The position numbers were made by a program, and so were the translations under genes. 64,000 nucleotides of DNA from Casuarius casuarius. Taxonomy: Eukaryota; Chordata; Aves; Casuariiformes; Casuariidae. The notes under the pieces are model-generated. The model had not been told where the DNA came from and searched no databases. It saw only the letters and a list, made by a program, of their open reading frames with translations. The first letter of the stretch is position 1. Each line of letters begins with the position of its first letter. This document shows, in pieces, positions 10,259 through 22,800 of this stretch. Location of the stretch: positions 3,615,024 to 3,679,023 of the forward strand of contig PTFA01000028.1 in NCBI GenBank assembly GCA_003342895.1, read 5' to 3'.

Positions 10259-13200
10259 TTTATTGCTATGTTTAACTTAGTAATGTTGATGTCATTGTAA
10301 ATGACCAGTTTGATTACTGACATCTACAGAATGAAATGGTATAAAAAGCAACAACCCAAGGTCAGACATCATTTAAAATAAGTTAAAAGCACTTTTGAAG
10401 TAAGACATGTACACATTTTCATGTAAAGGGCTAAGAAACATGAGAACAACAAACAAGAATTCTGCATGAAATGAGAAAAAGACCAAAAAAAAAAAAAAAG
10501 TGAAAAAAGCAAAGCAACTCCTGTTAAAACTTAACAAGCAGCACAAGAAAGACATTTGAACAAATGCTGGATTCAAATACAAAACCATTTACCATTGAAA
10601 AGCAAAGCTGAAGTCACAAATTAATGTTCTTTAAGCTCTATTCCTAGACTAAATAAAGCTCAAAAATAATACTGCTTGCTTTCGTTGTACACGTGTAGTT
10701 CCAAAGCATGTTGTAATAAGATTTGGTACAAAGTTGTAGAAAGTCGATGTTTTAATTGTTGATTGCTGGTGCGATAAGATCTTAAAAATTCTTTAACAAT
10801 TCAATGGTAATAAGCCAGACAGTTAACAGAGGAAAAAATTTGTCCAAGCCTAAAAAACGCTGGTTTTCCCAAGGTAAAACACTTGAGTCACCACAGTTGT
10901 CAGATATGTCCTCTTGCATTAATGTAACAGAAGGTATAGACTATTAAACTATGGTTCCAATGGGACAATCGGTACTGCGATGAACACTTATTTAATGAGA
11001 GTACTTTGATTTTGTCACTTAGTATTTACTCCGTGATGACTGATGCCAAAGAAGTTATTACAGAAAATAAACTGTGCCCTTTAGTTCAAAGTACTGCTGC
11101 AATCACAGCTAGAACTGTCTAGTTTTCAAGACCATATCAGGTATCAGAATTCCTAATCACACCTCGACTGCCCCATGCTGTTCTTAACAACCAGGCCATC
11201 AGCTACTATCTCAGATACCCTCCATTTACAGAAATAGTTACTCAAGAGTACACTTAAATACTGAACTTAAATTCACATGTTTAAAACTCCCCTCTAGGTC
11301 ACTGAAGTTAGATCAGAAATCTAGTTGATCTCGGTAGAATCCAAGACTGACCTAATCCAATAGCACTGTTGCAATATTTATGCCTTCAATATGCACATCT
11401 TAAAAATAAGATACTAACTGAAATCAATACTGACTTAGCTGTGAAAAGAAAGCCAAATGAGTGAACTGACCTTTTCCCATTAACAGTGTTTTCCAACCTT
11501 GAAGGGAATACGAGTGATACAAACATATGCATCAAAAATCCAGTTAGAAGAACTGAAACAACTGAGACTCACTTTTCATAAACAAAAGAATCCTTGAATT
11601 ATTAGAAGTAGATACATTTTTATCAATTGAAGTATTCAATAGATTAATGTTTAGGAAAGCTTACTCTAACAAACGAAAGATGAGGTTACAATATAGTTTA
11701 TACAACCCCCATTTTAACTACCATCAATCCTCACAGAGCCCAGTTCCTAGCAACACAATGTATGTTTTCTAGCCATCATGTTCTCATCTTTTTACAATAA
11801 ATCTTAGAACTAAAAGAGAAGCCATATTATAGATGACAGAAATTGTCTCATGTGCTTCATAGAAAATGTTTAATTAGTTTTAGAAATGCTTAAGGTTCAC
11901 TTGAATAGGTTTATAAACAATCATGAAAAATCTTGAACATTTATCAGCCATCAAGGGTTCATAGCAGTACCTGTACATTGATAGGAAGTTACAGCTAAGT
12001 GCAACACCTCAAGAAACCCAGATTTAACTCAGTGATCCTGTGTACCTTAAATCCAAAGCTTAGGCAATACATACTTCTAAAAACCTGCCTTTTTTTTGTT
12101 TTTTTCTTTTTTAAGTGTCTCTGAACAAATTACAAGGGAGCATGGTTCTGTTCATCTCAGCTGATTAAGTAAGAATATATCTTATACAGTTAAAATACCT
12201 TATAAATACAGTTAAACTGTATAAGCATAAAAATCAAAGAACACATTCTTATATTTGCTTCATAGGGACATAAAAATTAAGACAGCATTGCAATTATTCA
12301 AGTGAACCTTGTACTTAGAAATCCTAAACAGCAATTTAGAGATACCTCTATTTTTGAGACACTATAGGAGACTGGTTTAGTAATCTTAGAAAAGATATAG
12401 CAGGACAAATAGTTGTGTGATTTCCTGTTCTTAGGACTGCTGTTCTTTCTTATTCCTAGAACCACTGTTCTTTCTTATTCCTGAGTTTTTAACCCATTAT
12501 GAGAGGAGCTTCATTTATTGAAAGAAACATATAGCAAATTAGGAAATAGCTTATAGACTATGGCAATTTAAGTTAAATATACGGTTTGCCAAGAGTACCT
12601 CTGAAGGGAAACATGCATGAATAGCCTGTTTTGATTTCTGTCTGTCTGCATATTGCAAAGTTTGGTTGCTGCTTTTAAGAAAGCTATAAACTGGGAAGCT
12701 ATTATCCCAGGAATTACATCCAAGTTAGAAAGTGGGAATCAGAAGTATTTGCAGCAATCTCCTGCTAACTCCTAAAGGCACAGGAGTTTGGCAAACAAGC
12801 ATTTGCTGAAATCCCCACTAATATTCACACTAATGAATGTCACGTCCACCTGGAATGCCAGAGCTCACAGGAGTCACACATCTGGCAGATACAACATTTT
12901 AATTACCCCAAAGCATCAGCTGAGTATTTGGAAAACACAAAGCGCCACTTCCATTCAGACCAATGCTAGATCAAAAGTTGCAATATCCTTTTCCTGTAAC
13001 ATAACAAGTCAGTCATCAAGTATCCATTCAACACATGCAAATAGTTCGGAAGGCAGTTCAAACAACTCTGTAAGTGTACTCGAATCTGCACTCCATACAT
13101 TCTGGAAAACTTACGCTTAGCAAGATGCTCACTTTGGAAGTTACGAATACAGTTTACTGCGTAGACATCCCTAAATCTTCACTTAAAGAACTTCATTATC

Positions 13201-13882
13201 AGAGTGTGCTATGATAGATACTGTGTTGACAGTGTCTCTGCTGACTCAGCTGTTTCAAGTGATTATCAAATAGTAGTTGGGGATCAGAAGTGGAAAGTCT
13301 CCAGTCTGATTTTAGTGAAATATAGATGCTGCTTATGTTGCTTTGATCTACTGAGTTATACCTGCTTGTATATTTTGAAACCTAGAATTACTTAATCTTA
13401 CATTCTTTTAATCTCATCTGAGAAAATCTATGGAAAGGAAACAAGAAGAAAGGAAGGATGTTACTTGTTCTGCTTCTCTCCACAGTACAGAACGCAAGAT
13501 TATAAAAATTCTAGAGTGATGTCTACAGGTATTCAAGTGACCTTAATAGAGCCAGGATTTCACACTTCGCCATTTTTCTTCTAAGACTGCCACCTTAAAT
13601 ATGCAAACTGTTCCTTTGCTAGCACAATTTCTGTATTTATTCAGCATGTATCCTTTATAAAAGGAGGAAACTGGCCATTTACTTTCATACTCTGATGAAG
13701 CTCAATGTATAGCGGTTAAAAATTCAAGAAAACTCGAGGAAAGGTGATAAATCCCAAAAGGAAGTCCAACCCAATATTTTAAACATGTGTGTCCTGTCCC
13801 CCATACGGTTTAGTTTTACCCTAGTGTTTTAATCAAAATAATAACTTTCTTACAAACAGATGAATTAATCAATATTTCATTT
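10259..13882 (-). other. FAM169A: Probable FAM169A 3' UTR (far end uncertain)
   Basis: This lies downstream of the FAM169A stop codon on the minus strand and has no splice structure or coding frame of note. Reverse-strand AATAAA signals are seen at 13636-13641, 12514-12519 and 10259-10264, so alternative 3' ends are possible. I cannot tell which is used. A long AT-rich 3' UTR would be ordinary for this gene. Confidence 0.4.
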
Positions 13883-16800
13883 TTAAGCTGGCTTTCCTTT
13901 TTTCTTGGGTGGACCTTTGTAACCTTTGGCTTTCCTTCGCAAGGTTCTCCGATCTACAATGGGTACCTCAATTTCTGCTTCCTCAGAGCTGCTGTCAGCA
14001 GCCCGCTCTGCCGCTGTCTGCGTGTACTGATCCATCTGCTCAGCAGACTCTTCTGACTGCTCTTCCGACTGGTTCTTCTGGCCTTCTTGTCCAGAAGGCT
14101 GCTGAAAAGAAACACCCTCAAGTTCAACCACTATCAAAGAACTCTGACCCAAGGCAACAGGGGCCTCCTGTGAGTTTTGCCCTGCTTCCTCGTTTTGTTC
14201 TTCCACTGAGGAAGTTGTTTTGGGCGACACATTTTCGGAAACAGATTCTTCTGCTGCTTCAGTTACCACAGAGTTTGGTAGGCCGTTGTCTGAGGGTTCA
14301 TCCCTTGGAGCCGAAGCAGCTGCATTTTCTTCCTTGGATGATTTCTTCCTTTCAGCTTCTTGCTGCTCTTCTTCAGTGCTCTCCTTCTCTATAGATGGAC
14401 TTTCTTCAGTCAGCACCTCTGAATCATTTGCATTTAAAATCTAGGGGAAGGCGGGGGGAGGGGGGGGAGAGAAGAGACAAAGGGATAATTAAATTTAAGA
14501 TACAAGATACTGAACACCTAAAACCCCTACCTAGCAAACTCAGAGGAAATTCTGGCATTCTACAGTTTCCAGTACTACATGCATGGTCAACAAACCAGTC
14601 CTCTCCTCCTCTTTGCAGAAGACACTTTTGCAGACTGCATTTGATATTCAGAGATTGTTTTCTTTTTCCAGATCTGTAATTTGGACTCAGGTACAACATG
14701 AACATTCTGAAATTAATCCCCAGGGGTTTTTTTGTTTGTTTGTTTTAACTTTGGACAGACACAATTATCATCATTTTGCTAGCATAAAAATCACATAACA
14801 ATCTGCTTTTACACCATAAACACAAACCAATAAAATCTGTGTTCTTGAGAGGTATTCTACCAATAATTAATTGCCTGTACATTTCATCACGGAAAACTAA
14901 CATACAAACCAAGGCTGTGGCTTTTCACACATATCCAACTAATGTAGGGAGAAATAACTGTTTCATTACTGCCAAAGCAAACTGGAGTATCTTTCTCTTA
15001 GGTACCATGTGCATGCGCTCCCTGCTCCTGCACATTAAAATAAACTTTAATGTAGTCTGTTTATGAATTGATTTCATCTGCCCTGATAATTTTTTCTTCC
15101 AAGAAATTCATATAGTGGTGATGGGGAGAGGTGTTTTCTATCCGTTACTTAAGAAAAAAACACAAACAAAATGCATATACACTGATGAGAAGGACTGCAC
15201 TGTTTTGCTGCACTTCTCTCACCTTATCTGATACAGTGTCTTCTAAAGGTTTTGCTGGAGGCTCAAGGATTAATGGAACAAACAGTGTTAAGGGTTCTTC
15301 TCCTCGACTCTCACACTGCAATTTCGATTCGCCACCTAAAACTTCATTTGCTGTCTCCTCTTCAGCCGTAAGTGAGGTCTTACCAGTTTCTTCTGTTACC
15401 TCACCATTAAGAGGTTCCGGTGGAATTTCCTAAAAATCACATTTTTAAGTCAAGGTTGTGCCCGGCCATTGTTCCCAGACATCAGTGGGCACATTTGTGA
15501 TCTAAACTTGCAGTTTCACGTGAGAAAGCAGCTAGCTCAGGTACCTAGAAAAGTGTACTAAGAAGGCAGAGCTCAATGTAGAAGCTATCCAGCTACTTAA
15601 ACTGCCTAACAGCTTTGTGTTATCAGCTGCACTATACTTCTGACCATGGCTTAATTCTGCTGCTAACAACAGTGTAAGTACTTTTTATACATCTCACAAA
15701 TATGCAAGCTGCAGTCATTCCTTCAAACTGTAGGTTCATGAACCAAACACAGTGTAAGGTCTACTTGCTCAGAGATCAATAGGAACATAAAACTCTCTCT
15801 CTCTCTCTCTCTTAGAGATACTGGATCAGTTCTTGACCCTATTCCAGTTCTCCACAACATCTGAGTGGGACAAATCAATTACAAAAGCTATCTCAATAGA
15901 CAAGCTAGAAATTCACTTTACTGAAGATCCTATGAACTCTAATAGACCAAAATAAGTATAAAGGAAGTTTCCCCTGACACTAACTCTGTACAGCTTCAGC
16001 TTTTAACGTGGTGTTCTTAACGAAGCATTGGTATGACAATCTAAGAGTCAATAAACACATGGATCAAGGCAACTAAGGACCATATTTAGCAGAAATTGTA
16101 GTTTCACATTGGAAACTTGTCATCTACCATCACTATCACTTGCGTCTCTTTTGGATTGAGTCTCGCCAGTCAACGCCCAACTCACCTCCTTCTCACTCCG
16201 TTTCTCAGGTGGTGACGCATGCAACTCTATTTCCGCTACAGACTGGTCCTCATTTTCAACAATCATTTCCTCGTCGTTCTCAACAGCATTCTCCTCAGGT
16301 TCTTCTACTAAGTCTTCTGAGCTTTCAGATGTGTGGGCAAGTGGTTCCAGCCTGCAGCAGGTATTAAGATATTTCCTTTAAATTGTTTAAATAAATACAT
16401 AATTTTGGTGATCTCATCAGCAGGGAAATCATTCTCTCATGACCATTTTTAAATTGTTATACAGCACACTTGCCATGGGAAATATGAGTCCAGAAATGTA
16501 AACACATCTAAGAATGGCTAATCCTAATGAGGAGAAAGATATTAACTAGACCTAATTGCTGAGGCAATTATAAAGTAGAGACATCTATCTCACCTCCATT
16601 GTGTGTAAACTTGTTTAAGTAAGTTTGTTATTTGAAAATTAAAAAGCAGTAATCCATTACATATTTAAAAGCTACAAAGGGGTGAGAGAGGAAGCAACTC
16701 CACCCCACCCCACTGCAGGAACAGTTAAAAATTATGCAGCTTCGTAAGCAATTATGTTTATATAACCATTGAACATGCATGACTTAAAACTTAAAAAGAC

Positions 16801-19800
16801 CACAACTGAATAACAACTCAAGATTAAGCTAGCAAACAGCTAAAGATTTGATGCACCTGATACGTAGTGACACCATCTCGAACATTCGTTTCTGAAATGA
16901 TAAATCCTAGGTGCACTGAAGTAGTATACACAAATCAAAACAACAAATAGATTTGCACGAGGCCGCTTCACAGTTTCATAATAACACAGCATTAGAGGGT
17001 TTCATGCCAAGTAGCAGTCTGACATGGAGGCACTGCATAGGAGAACAGCTCTAGGCAGAGGAAGACCCTGCTCTGTTTGCTAAAGTGCACGGAAGGGGGA
17101 AGCAAACTGCCATCTTGCCCCTACTGCCATCAGGATTCGCTGTAGCCCTGCTTACAAACACCACGTTACACATCTCATTCAGAGGAGCAGCAGCCTCTTG
17201 CTTGACTCTACCTTGCAAGGCCCAAAATACTGACTTTCAGTGACAGAGGCCATGCAGCCAATTATTAGCAGTCACAAGTCAAAGAACTTCTCAACCTGTG
17301 GCAAAGTCAAGCCCTGCTGTGTGGCCTGTTCCAAACCAGCTGGAGCAGCACTGACATCTCTGCCTTTCACAAAGCAAGTAGTAGGCAAAAATTAAGCTGT
17401 GGCTAGCTGAAGACACATGGGAAGCCACTTAGCTTGGCAGCCAGCTGAAACTGAATCAGTTTCTTGAAAGTGGGTCAAATTTCTCCATGGAGAACAAATC
17501 ATAAAAACAGATGTCTGATGGCTGAGCTACAGGAGGGCTGAGATTTTGCACAAACTGCATTCCAGGTGTTACAAGCAGAGGAGCAGTGTCCAATACAACA
17601 CTGTTGCAACAGAATATCTAACCTCACTTGAAAAACTGGTTTGGGGTTTTTTTGTTTTTGTTTTTGTTTTTTAAAAAGAAGAAACCTAATGGAACAAAAG
17701 TTTGAGGGATTTCCCAGAAAATAATCAGACTCTCTTCAGTTCTCAAAAAGCCAGATTTTTGGGGGGGGAAGGGGAAGAAACAAAGCATGTCTGTGAATAT
17801 ACACATGTTCACATACACAGGAAGGGGGAGGAAGCAGCATTTTTTAAAATAACCATAGCTTTGCTTTCTGGATGGATTTCTTGTCTTGTAAGAACAATAA
17901 CAACACACAAGTGGACCTTTTTTTTTTTTTTAAATAACTGTATGAACATAAGCCTATTTTTTCTAGGATATAAGTCTGGGTACAACGGTTCTAAATCAGG
18001 ATTTAACTAAACAAAGGGCTGTACTTTGAAGAGGGATGGCTCCCCACAACTATTTTGTTATTAAGTGACAAGCAGTAACCAACTCCCAAACTAAACAGTC
18101 AGATTTTATTTAACTGTAAGATGCTAACATAAGAAGAGGTCAGGAAGGGACTTTTCTCCAAAGATCGCACATAGCACTGTGGATAGATGTGCAGCTATAT
18201 TATCATAAGGAATCATGCTGTGTGAATACAGATGTTTTTACCTTAATACAGACTGGTTTGTAACAGAACACACCCCTCTTGTAAATACACCCTCAGTCCT
18301 CACTGTTTCCTTACTGTTCTTTCCAACATCTGTTGAGCTTTCAGAAACACCAAACATTTTGGCACAATCACTCTTCAGGTGACATCTCAACTTCCTTTCT
18401 CACACCAGGCTTTATTTTCAAGCAAGCAAGCAAAGTAGGAAAAAGGGAGAGGAAATGTCAAGTTCCACACTGCTGGAGACCCGTGTAGTTTGTGACTGCC
18501 TAAACAACAAGATAATATCAGTATAATATGGGCTCCTTTACCTGCTTTCTGACACATGAAGAGCATTTTCCTCATCTCCTCTGGAAGTTTCAGGTTCAGA
18601 TTCCTGGCTATTTTTTCCTATCCTGGGGCGTTTTAAATGACTGCTTCGCGTCCGAATGGAAACAGGTGTTATGGTAGGCTCTTAGAAGGGGGAAAATGTA
18701 TAAATAAATACAAGTGAAGAAAAGCAGTTTAGGGAAGACTGCACATACAGAATTCTTCCCCGATCATTTCATTAAAGCAAGCAAGTGCAAGAAAAAAGTG
18801 AAACAGCATTTTGCTGTGGTACTTATTTTCTGAACACACATAAACAGTCTTGTTACTAAGACTTATAACAATTAATTTTATGAGTTGGACCCCAGCACCT
18901 TAGAGCAAGGCATGTTTTTACCCGCTTTGCAGATGAATAAGGTAAGCTACAAAGAGCCTGCTAACCTAGTAAGCCATAATACTCACAATACTGATAGTGT
19001 TACTTTTACCTTCAGATGTGCTTGCATGGACATCTAACGATTCTTTGCCTTTTTGAGATTCAGCCTAAAGCAAAAGAAAGACCAATGTTATTTTAAATAG
19101 CTTCATCTCCCCATCTCTGGCTGCACCTTTCTGAAGCATTATTTCATAGTAATGATACAACAGAAGACTGGCTACAGCCATTCTTAATTTAAAATACATA
19201 TATATTCCATAAGTTTTATAAAATATAAAAATACATTATAAAATTATTTTATATCTATCTTATGGCTCAATAACCAGATGAAGTTTTTGATCATCTGGTC
19301 TTTAGTAGAAGCATGAATATTTTTTCTGCATTTTATTCTGATCCCAACACACGAGATAAGACTTCAGTGTAACCTGCCATTACAAATAACACTAGCAAGT
19401 TTTTTGTAACCAGTATATAGCAGGTGTCCATAAATTAACTGCTAGAAGGCTTTTCTTTCCCTCTTCCTTTTGTAGAAACCCAAGGGTCTGGGCTAGAGTA
19501 CCCAAGAAAATTTAGCAGGACAGTTTTGTTTTTATACTTGTATTTTGTAGTCTTATTTTATCATGCCATGCAATAAAATATGGCAACCCACAGAAAAAAA
19601 AAAAAAGAGATAAAAGAAAAAGAAAAAAAAAAAGAAAAAGATAAATCAACCAAAAAAACCCCAGAATCTGGTGATTCAGTAAGAATGTAGGTTACATGCA
19701 CAGTCAGCACAAGAGGCTGCTTGTATCAGACCTCTCTCTGCCTAGAACTCTCTTGCCTCGTGTTCCTCCCAATATCTCCGTTTTTGTGCAAGCTAGCTGA

Positions 19801-22800
19801 GGACTTGGTGGTCAAGCACTTGACATTATGAAGTGGGTGCATGCTATACACACTAAAATGTAGTATACGCATTGCTCTCTTTTAGCTACTCTAACCGGCA
19901 ATAACTTACATCCGGATGTTCTGCTGCCTTTCCAGCCTCACTTCAAGTACTGCCTAGGAAGGCCAGCAGCAAGTGGCTATATCTAGATTTTGCCGCTCAA
20001 AATAGTTTCAAGTAAGTTTTAAGACACACAAAAAAAGGAGCACTAAATTAAATACAGAAATGCATTCTGGGAATGTTTTTTTCAGGTGTGGGGGATGGTA
20101 GAGCGTTTTGTTTTGTTTAACAGTTCACCAGCTTTCACACTGTTGCAGACCTCTGTAGAGATGGCGCAGGTGCCAGGTGGGAGCTGCCAGCGATTCTAGC
20201 AGGCTAGGAGGAGTTGAAGCACTTTGGGAACCAAGTATCTATCATCATCTTCTTGATCACGGCAGGAGACAGGGCTTGAATTCTTAATTCACAACCACAG
20301 AAAACTCTAAGAACTACTAACATCCCTCTGCTATTTTCTCCAAGTACATCCACATAACTCTGCATCCAAAATACTCATTTTTATGAAAAGGTTTTGCTGA
20401 AATGATCATTAGCGCAATCTGACTCTAAAAGTCAATGATAATGCTCAAGGCACTCTTATAAATTAAAGACTACTATACCAGTTAAAGACAACTAAGTTGT
20501 TTCTTATCATTTACAGACTGAAAACATCACTACTTTGCCATCAGTTCTGTTTTGGGAGATGCTAACTTGCTCAACTAGGAAAACAGACATTTGATTTACA
20601 TTTCATATTTAAAGTTTATATCTAAAGGGGTGAAAGCACCAATTCAAACATTATTTCCCATTTTTCATGATTCAATGGGAAGAGCCACTGACTTATATGA
20701 GAACATGGTCACATCTTAATACTACAGACAGTCTGAAACACAGAAACCCATCCTCCCTGTATTTGGAGCTATGAGCTATTTCCAAGGACATTCTGTGTGC
20801 TCTCGGTGCACAAGTGAGATGGAGGAACAGGTGCCTAATATTCAAACACACAAAATTATTCCCGACTACATACCCATATGCAGCTGAAATCAGGCTGAAA
20901 CTTCAAATGCATACAAAGAAAGCTGTGGTCCTTCCATATGGACGATGTATAACCCTGAATGCAAACTAAACTCTTTCCACCATATTCAGCTGTGATGTGA
21001 GTGTGCAGGTCCATAAACACTTGTCTTTATTCTCTCTACTCCTGTGATGACACTACTGTTCAACAGCCTTTCTGGAGAGTTTAATCTCTGAGACAGTTAA
21101 ATACTTTCCTCCTCTAAGCTGCTAGCAAACAGCTCAAGTTACTAGACACTGTCAGTTGTGACACAGACCCCTTTCATTCAGGGGAATAAAGATGGGGAAA
21201 ACCCCCCCAAAAGTATGTTTTTAGCCCCAGGTTAGTCATCAGTGTTAAGTCAGTGGGAAACATTAACATCCACCCAAAGATAACAAAAGTTTTTTTCTTT
21301 TATAATAGAGACTCAAGCCAACTCAATTATAATGAGATGCACAATGAACATTTCTTATACTTTGATTCTATGGCTGTTTCAGTGACCATTCCCTCCCCCC
21401 AAAAAAGCACCACTTTCTGGGGAAAGTCACAGGTTTTGTCAGACTGGTTGCCCCTCAGACAAAGTGAAAAGGTTTGGAAAGTACAAGCTGTCTGCATAAC
21501 CGAAGACAGTTTCTTGAGAACATACATGGAAAGAGATCTCAAACAAGCATAACATACTGCTTATCAAACATACTAATCTGCTAAAATCATTCATTTCTGA
21601 ACTTCAGAAATGTATTCTTCTGTAAAAGTTAAAAATACTTACTGAACATAAAATGAAGAACAGGTAATTAAAGATGAAAGAATAGGATGAGATACCTGAT
21701 TATAGAAAAATATAAAAAGCTTGAGAGCTTTTAAGAGATGGAAAACATTCTGTGTACCTACACTTAGCTGTGCTTCTAGTTCTGTGTTCTGTTCATTTGC
21801 TTCAGATCCCACTGCTGATTGCAGAAAATACTCCTCTGTCTGGAAACTCATATTTTCTTTCTGAGAGGCCTCTTCTGTTAAAAGCAGTTAAAAGGGGCAG
21901 CAGGAAAAAGAAAGATTAAAAAAGAAAGATTACAGTATCTTTATTTAACAGTTACCATTCTAAACACTATCTCAGAAGGTCTCAGGACAAATACAATTCC
22001 TCTGTTAGTTTCCATGGGCAACATTCAAGGGAGTTCCTGTAGAACAAACACCCTACAGTACAACTTTTACATGTTGTTGTGTCATAAAATAACAAAAATA
22101 AAGCATCCATACCTGTAATTTTGAGCTTTTCCCTTTGCAATACAGTGGTAATAGGTGTCCTCTGGAACCAGTGTCCTGCTCCCTCCACTTCCCATAAAAG
22201 GTCATGATCCCCAGGGTACTTCTCAAAGTAGCGCTTACAAACTGAACAAATATAATTTAAGAGAAAAAAAAAACCCTGCTATGTACACTAGACACTCAGC
22301 TCTACTTCCATTTTAAAAGCTTATTTTCCATCATACACATAAGCCACCAAAAAAGGACCATTCAACAAGTAGTCCAGCCTGAATAACCATAACATTGCTA
22401 TACCCTTGTCTTCTTTCTCAGTAAAACCCTCCCTCAGGTTTAAGCACTTTCAACTATTATATTAAACTGCAAACAAAAATGGATGCCACTTTTTTCTTCT
22501 TCTCTGAGCATCCATTTTGAAGTTTTACAAATTCACTGGTCCCTGTCTCTGCCAATCACAAGATCAAACTGGGATGGAAGGGCTCTTAGGTAGAACATGT
22601 AGTCAAGTGATTTAGGCCCTTGTTAAAAGCATTCTTTGGGAATGCAAACACATTGCCATTCTATGGTTTTTCATCATCCACTCACCATTCACTTTTGCAA
22701 TATTTTCTTCTGTGCTACCCCTTCACCTTTTTGCTCCTACTGCACATAGCAAACATGCATGTGGAGAAGCTTGTTATGACATTGTTCAGTAGTGGGTCCT

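Noticed and set aside
22560..22620. Possible very degraded CR1 piece (GGGATGGAAGGGCTCTTAGG)
   Set aside because: Only a short stretch resembles CR1 and no further landmarks follow in order.
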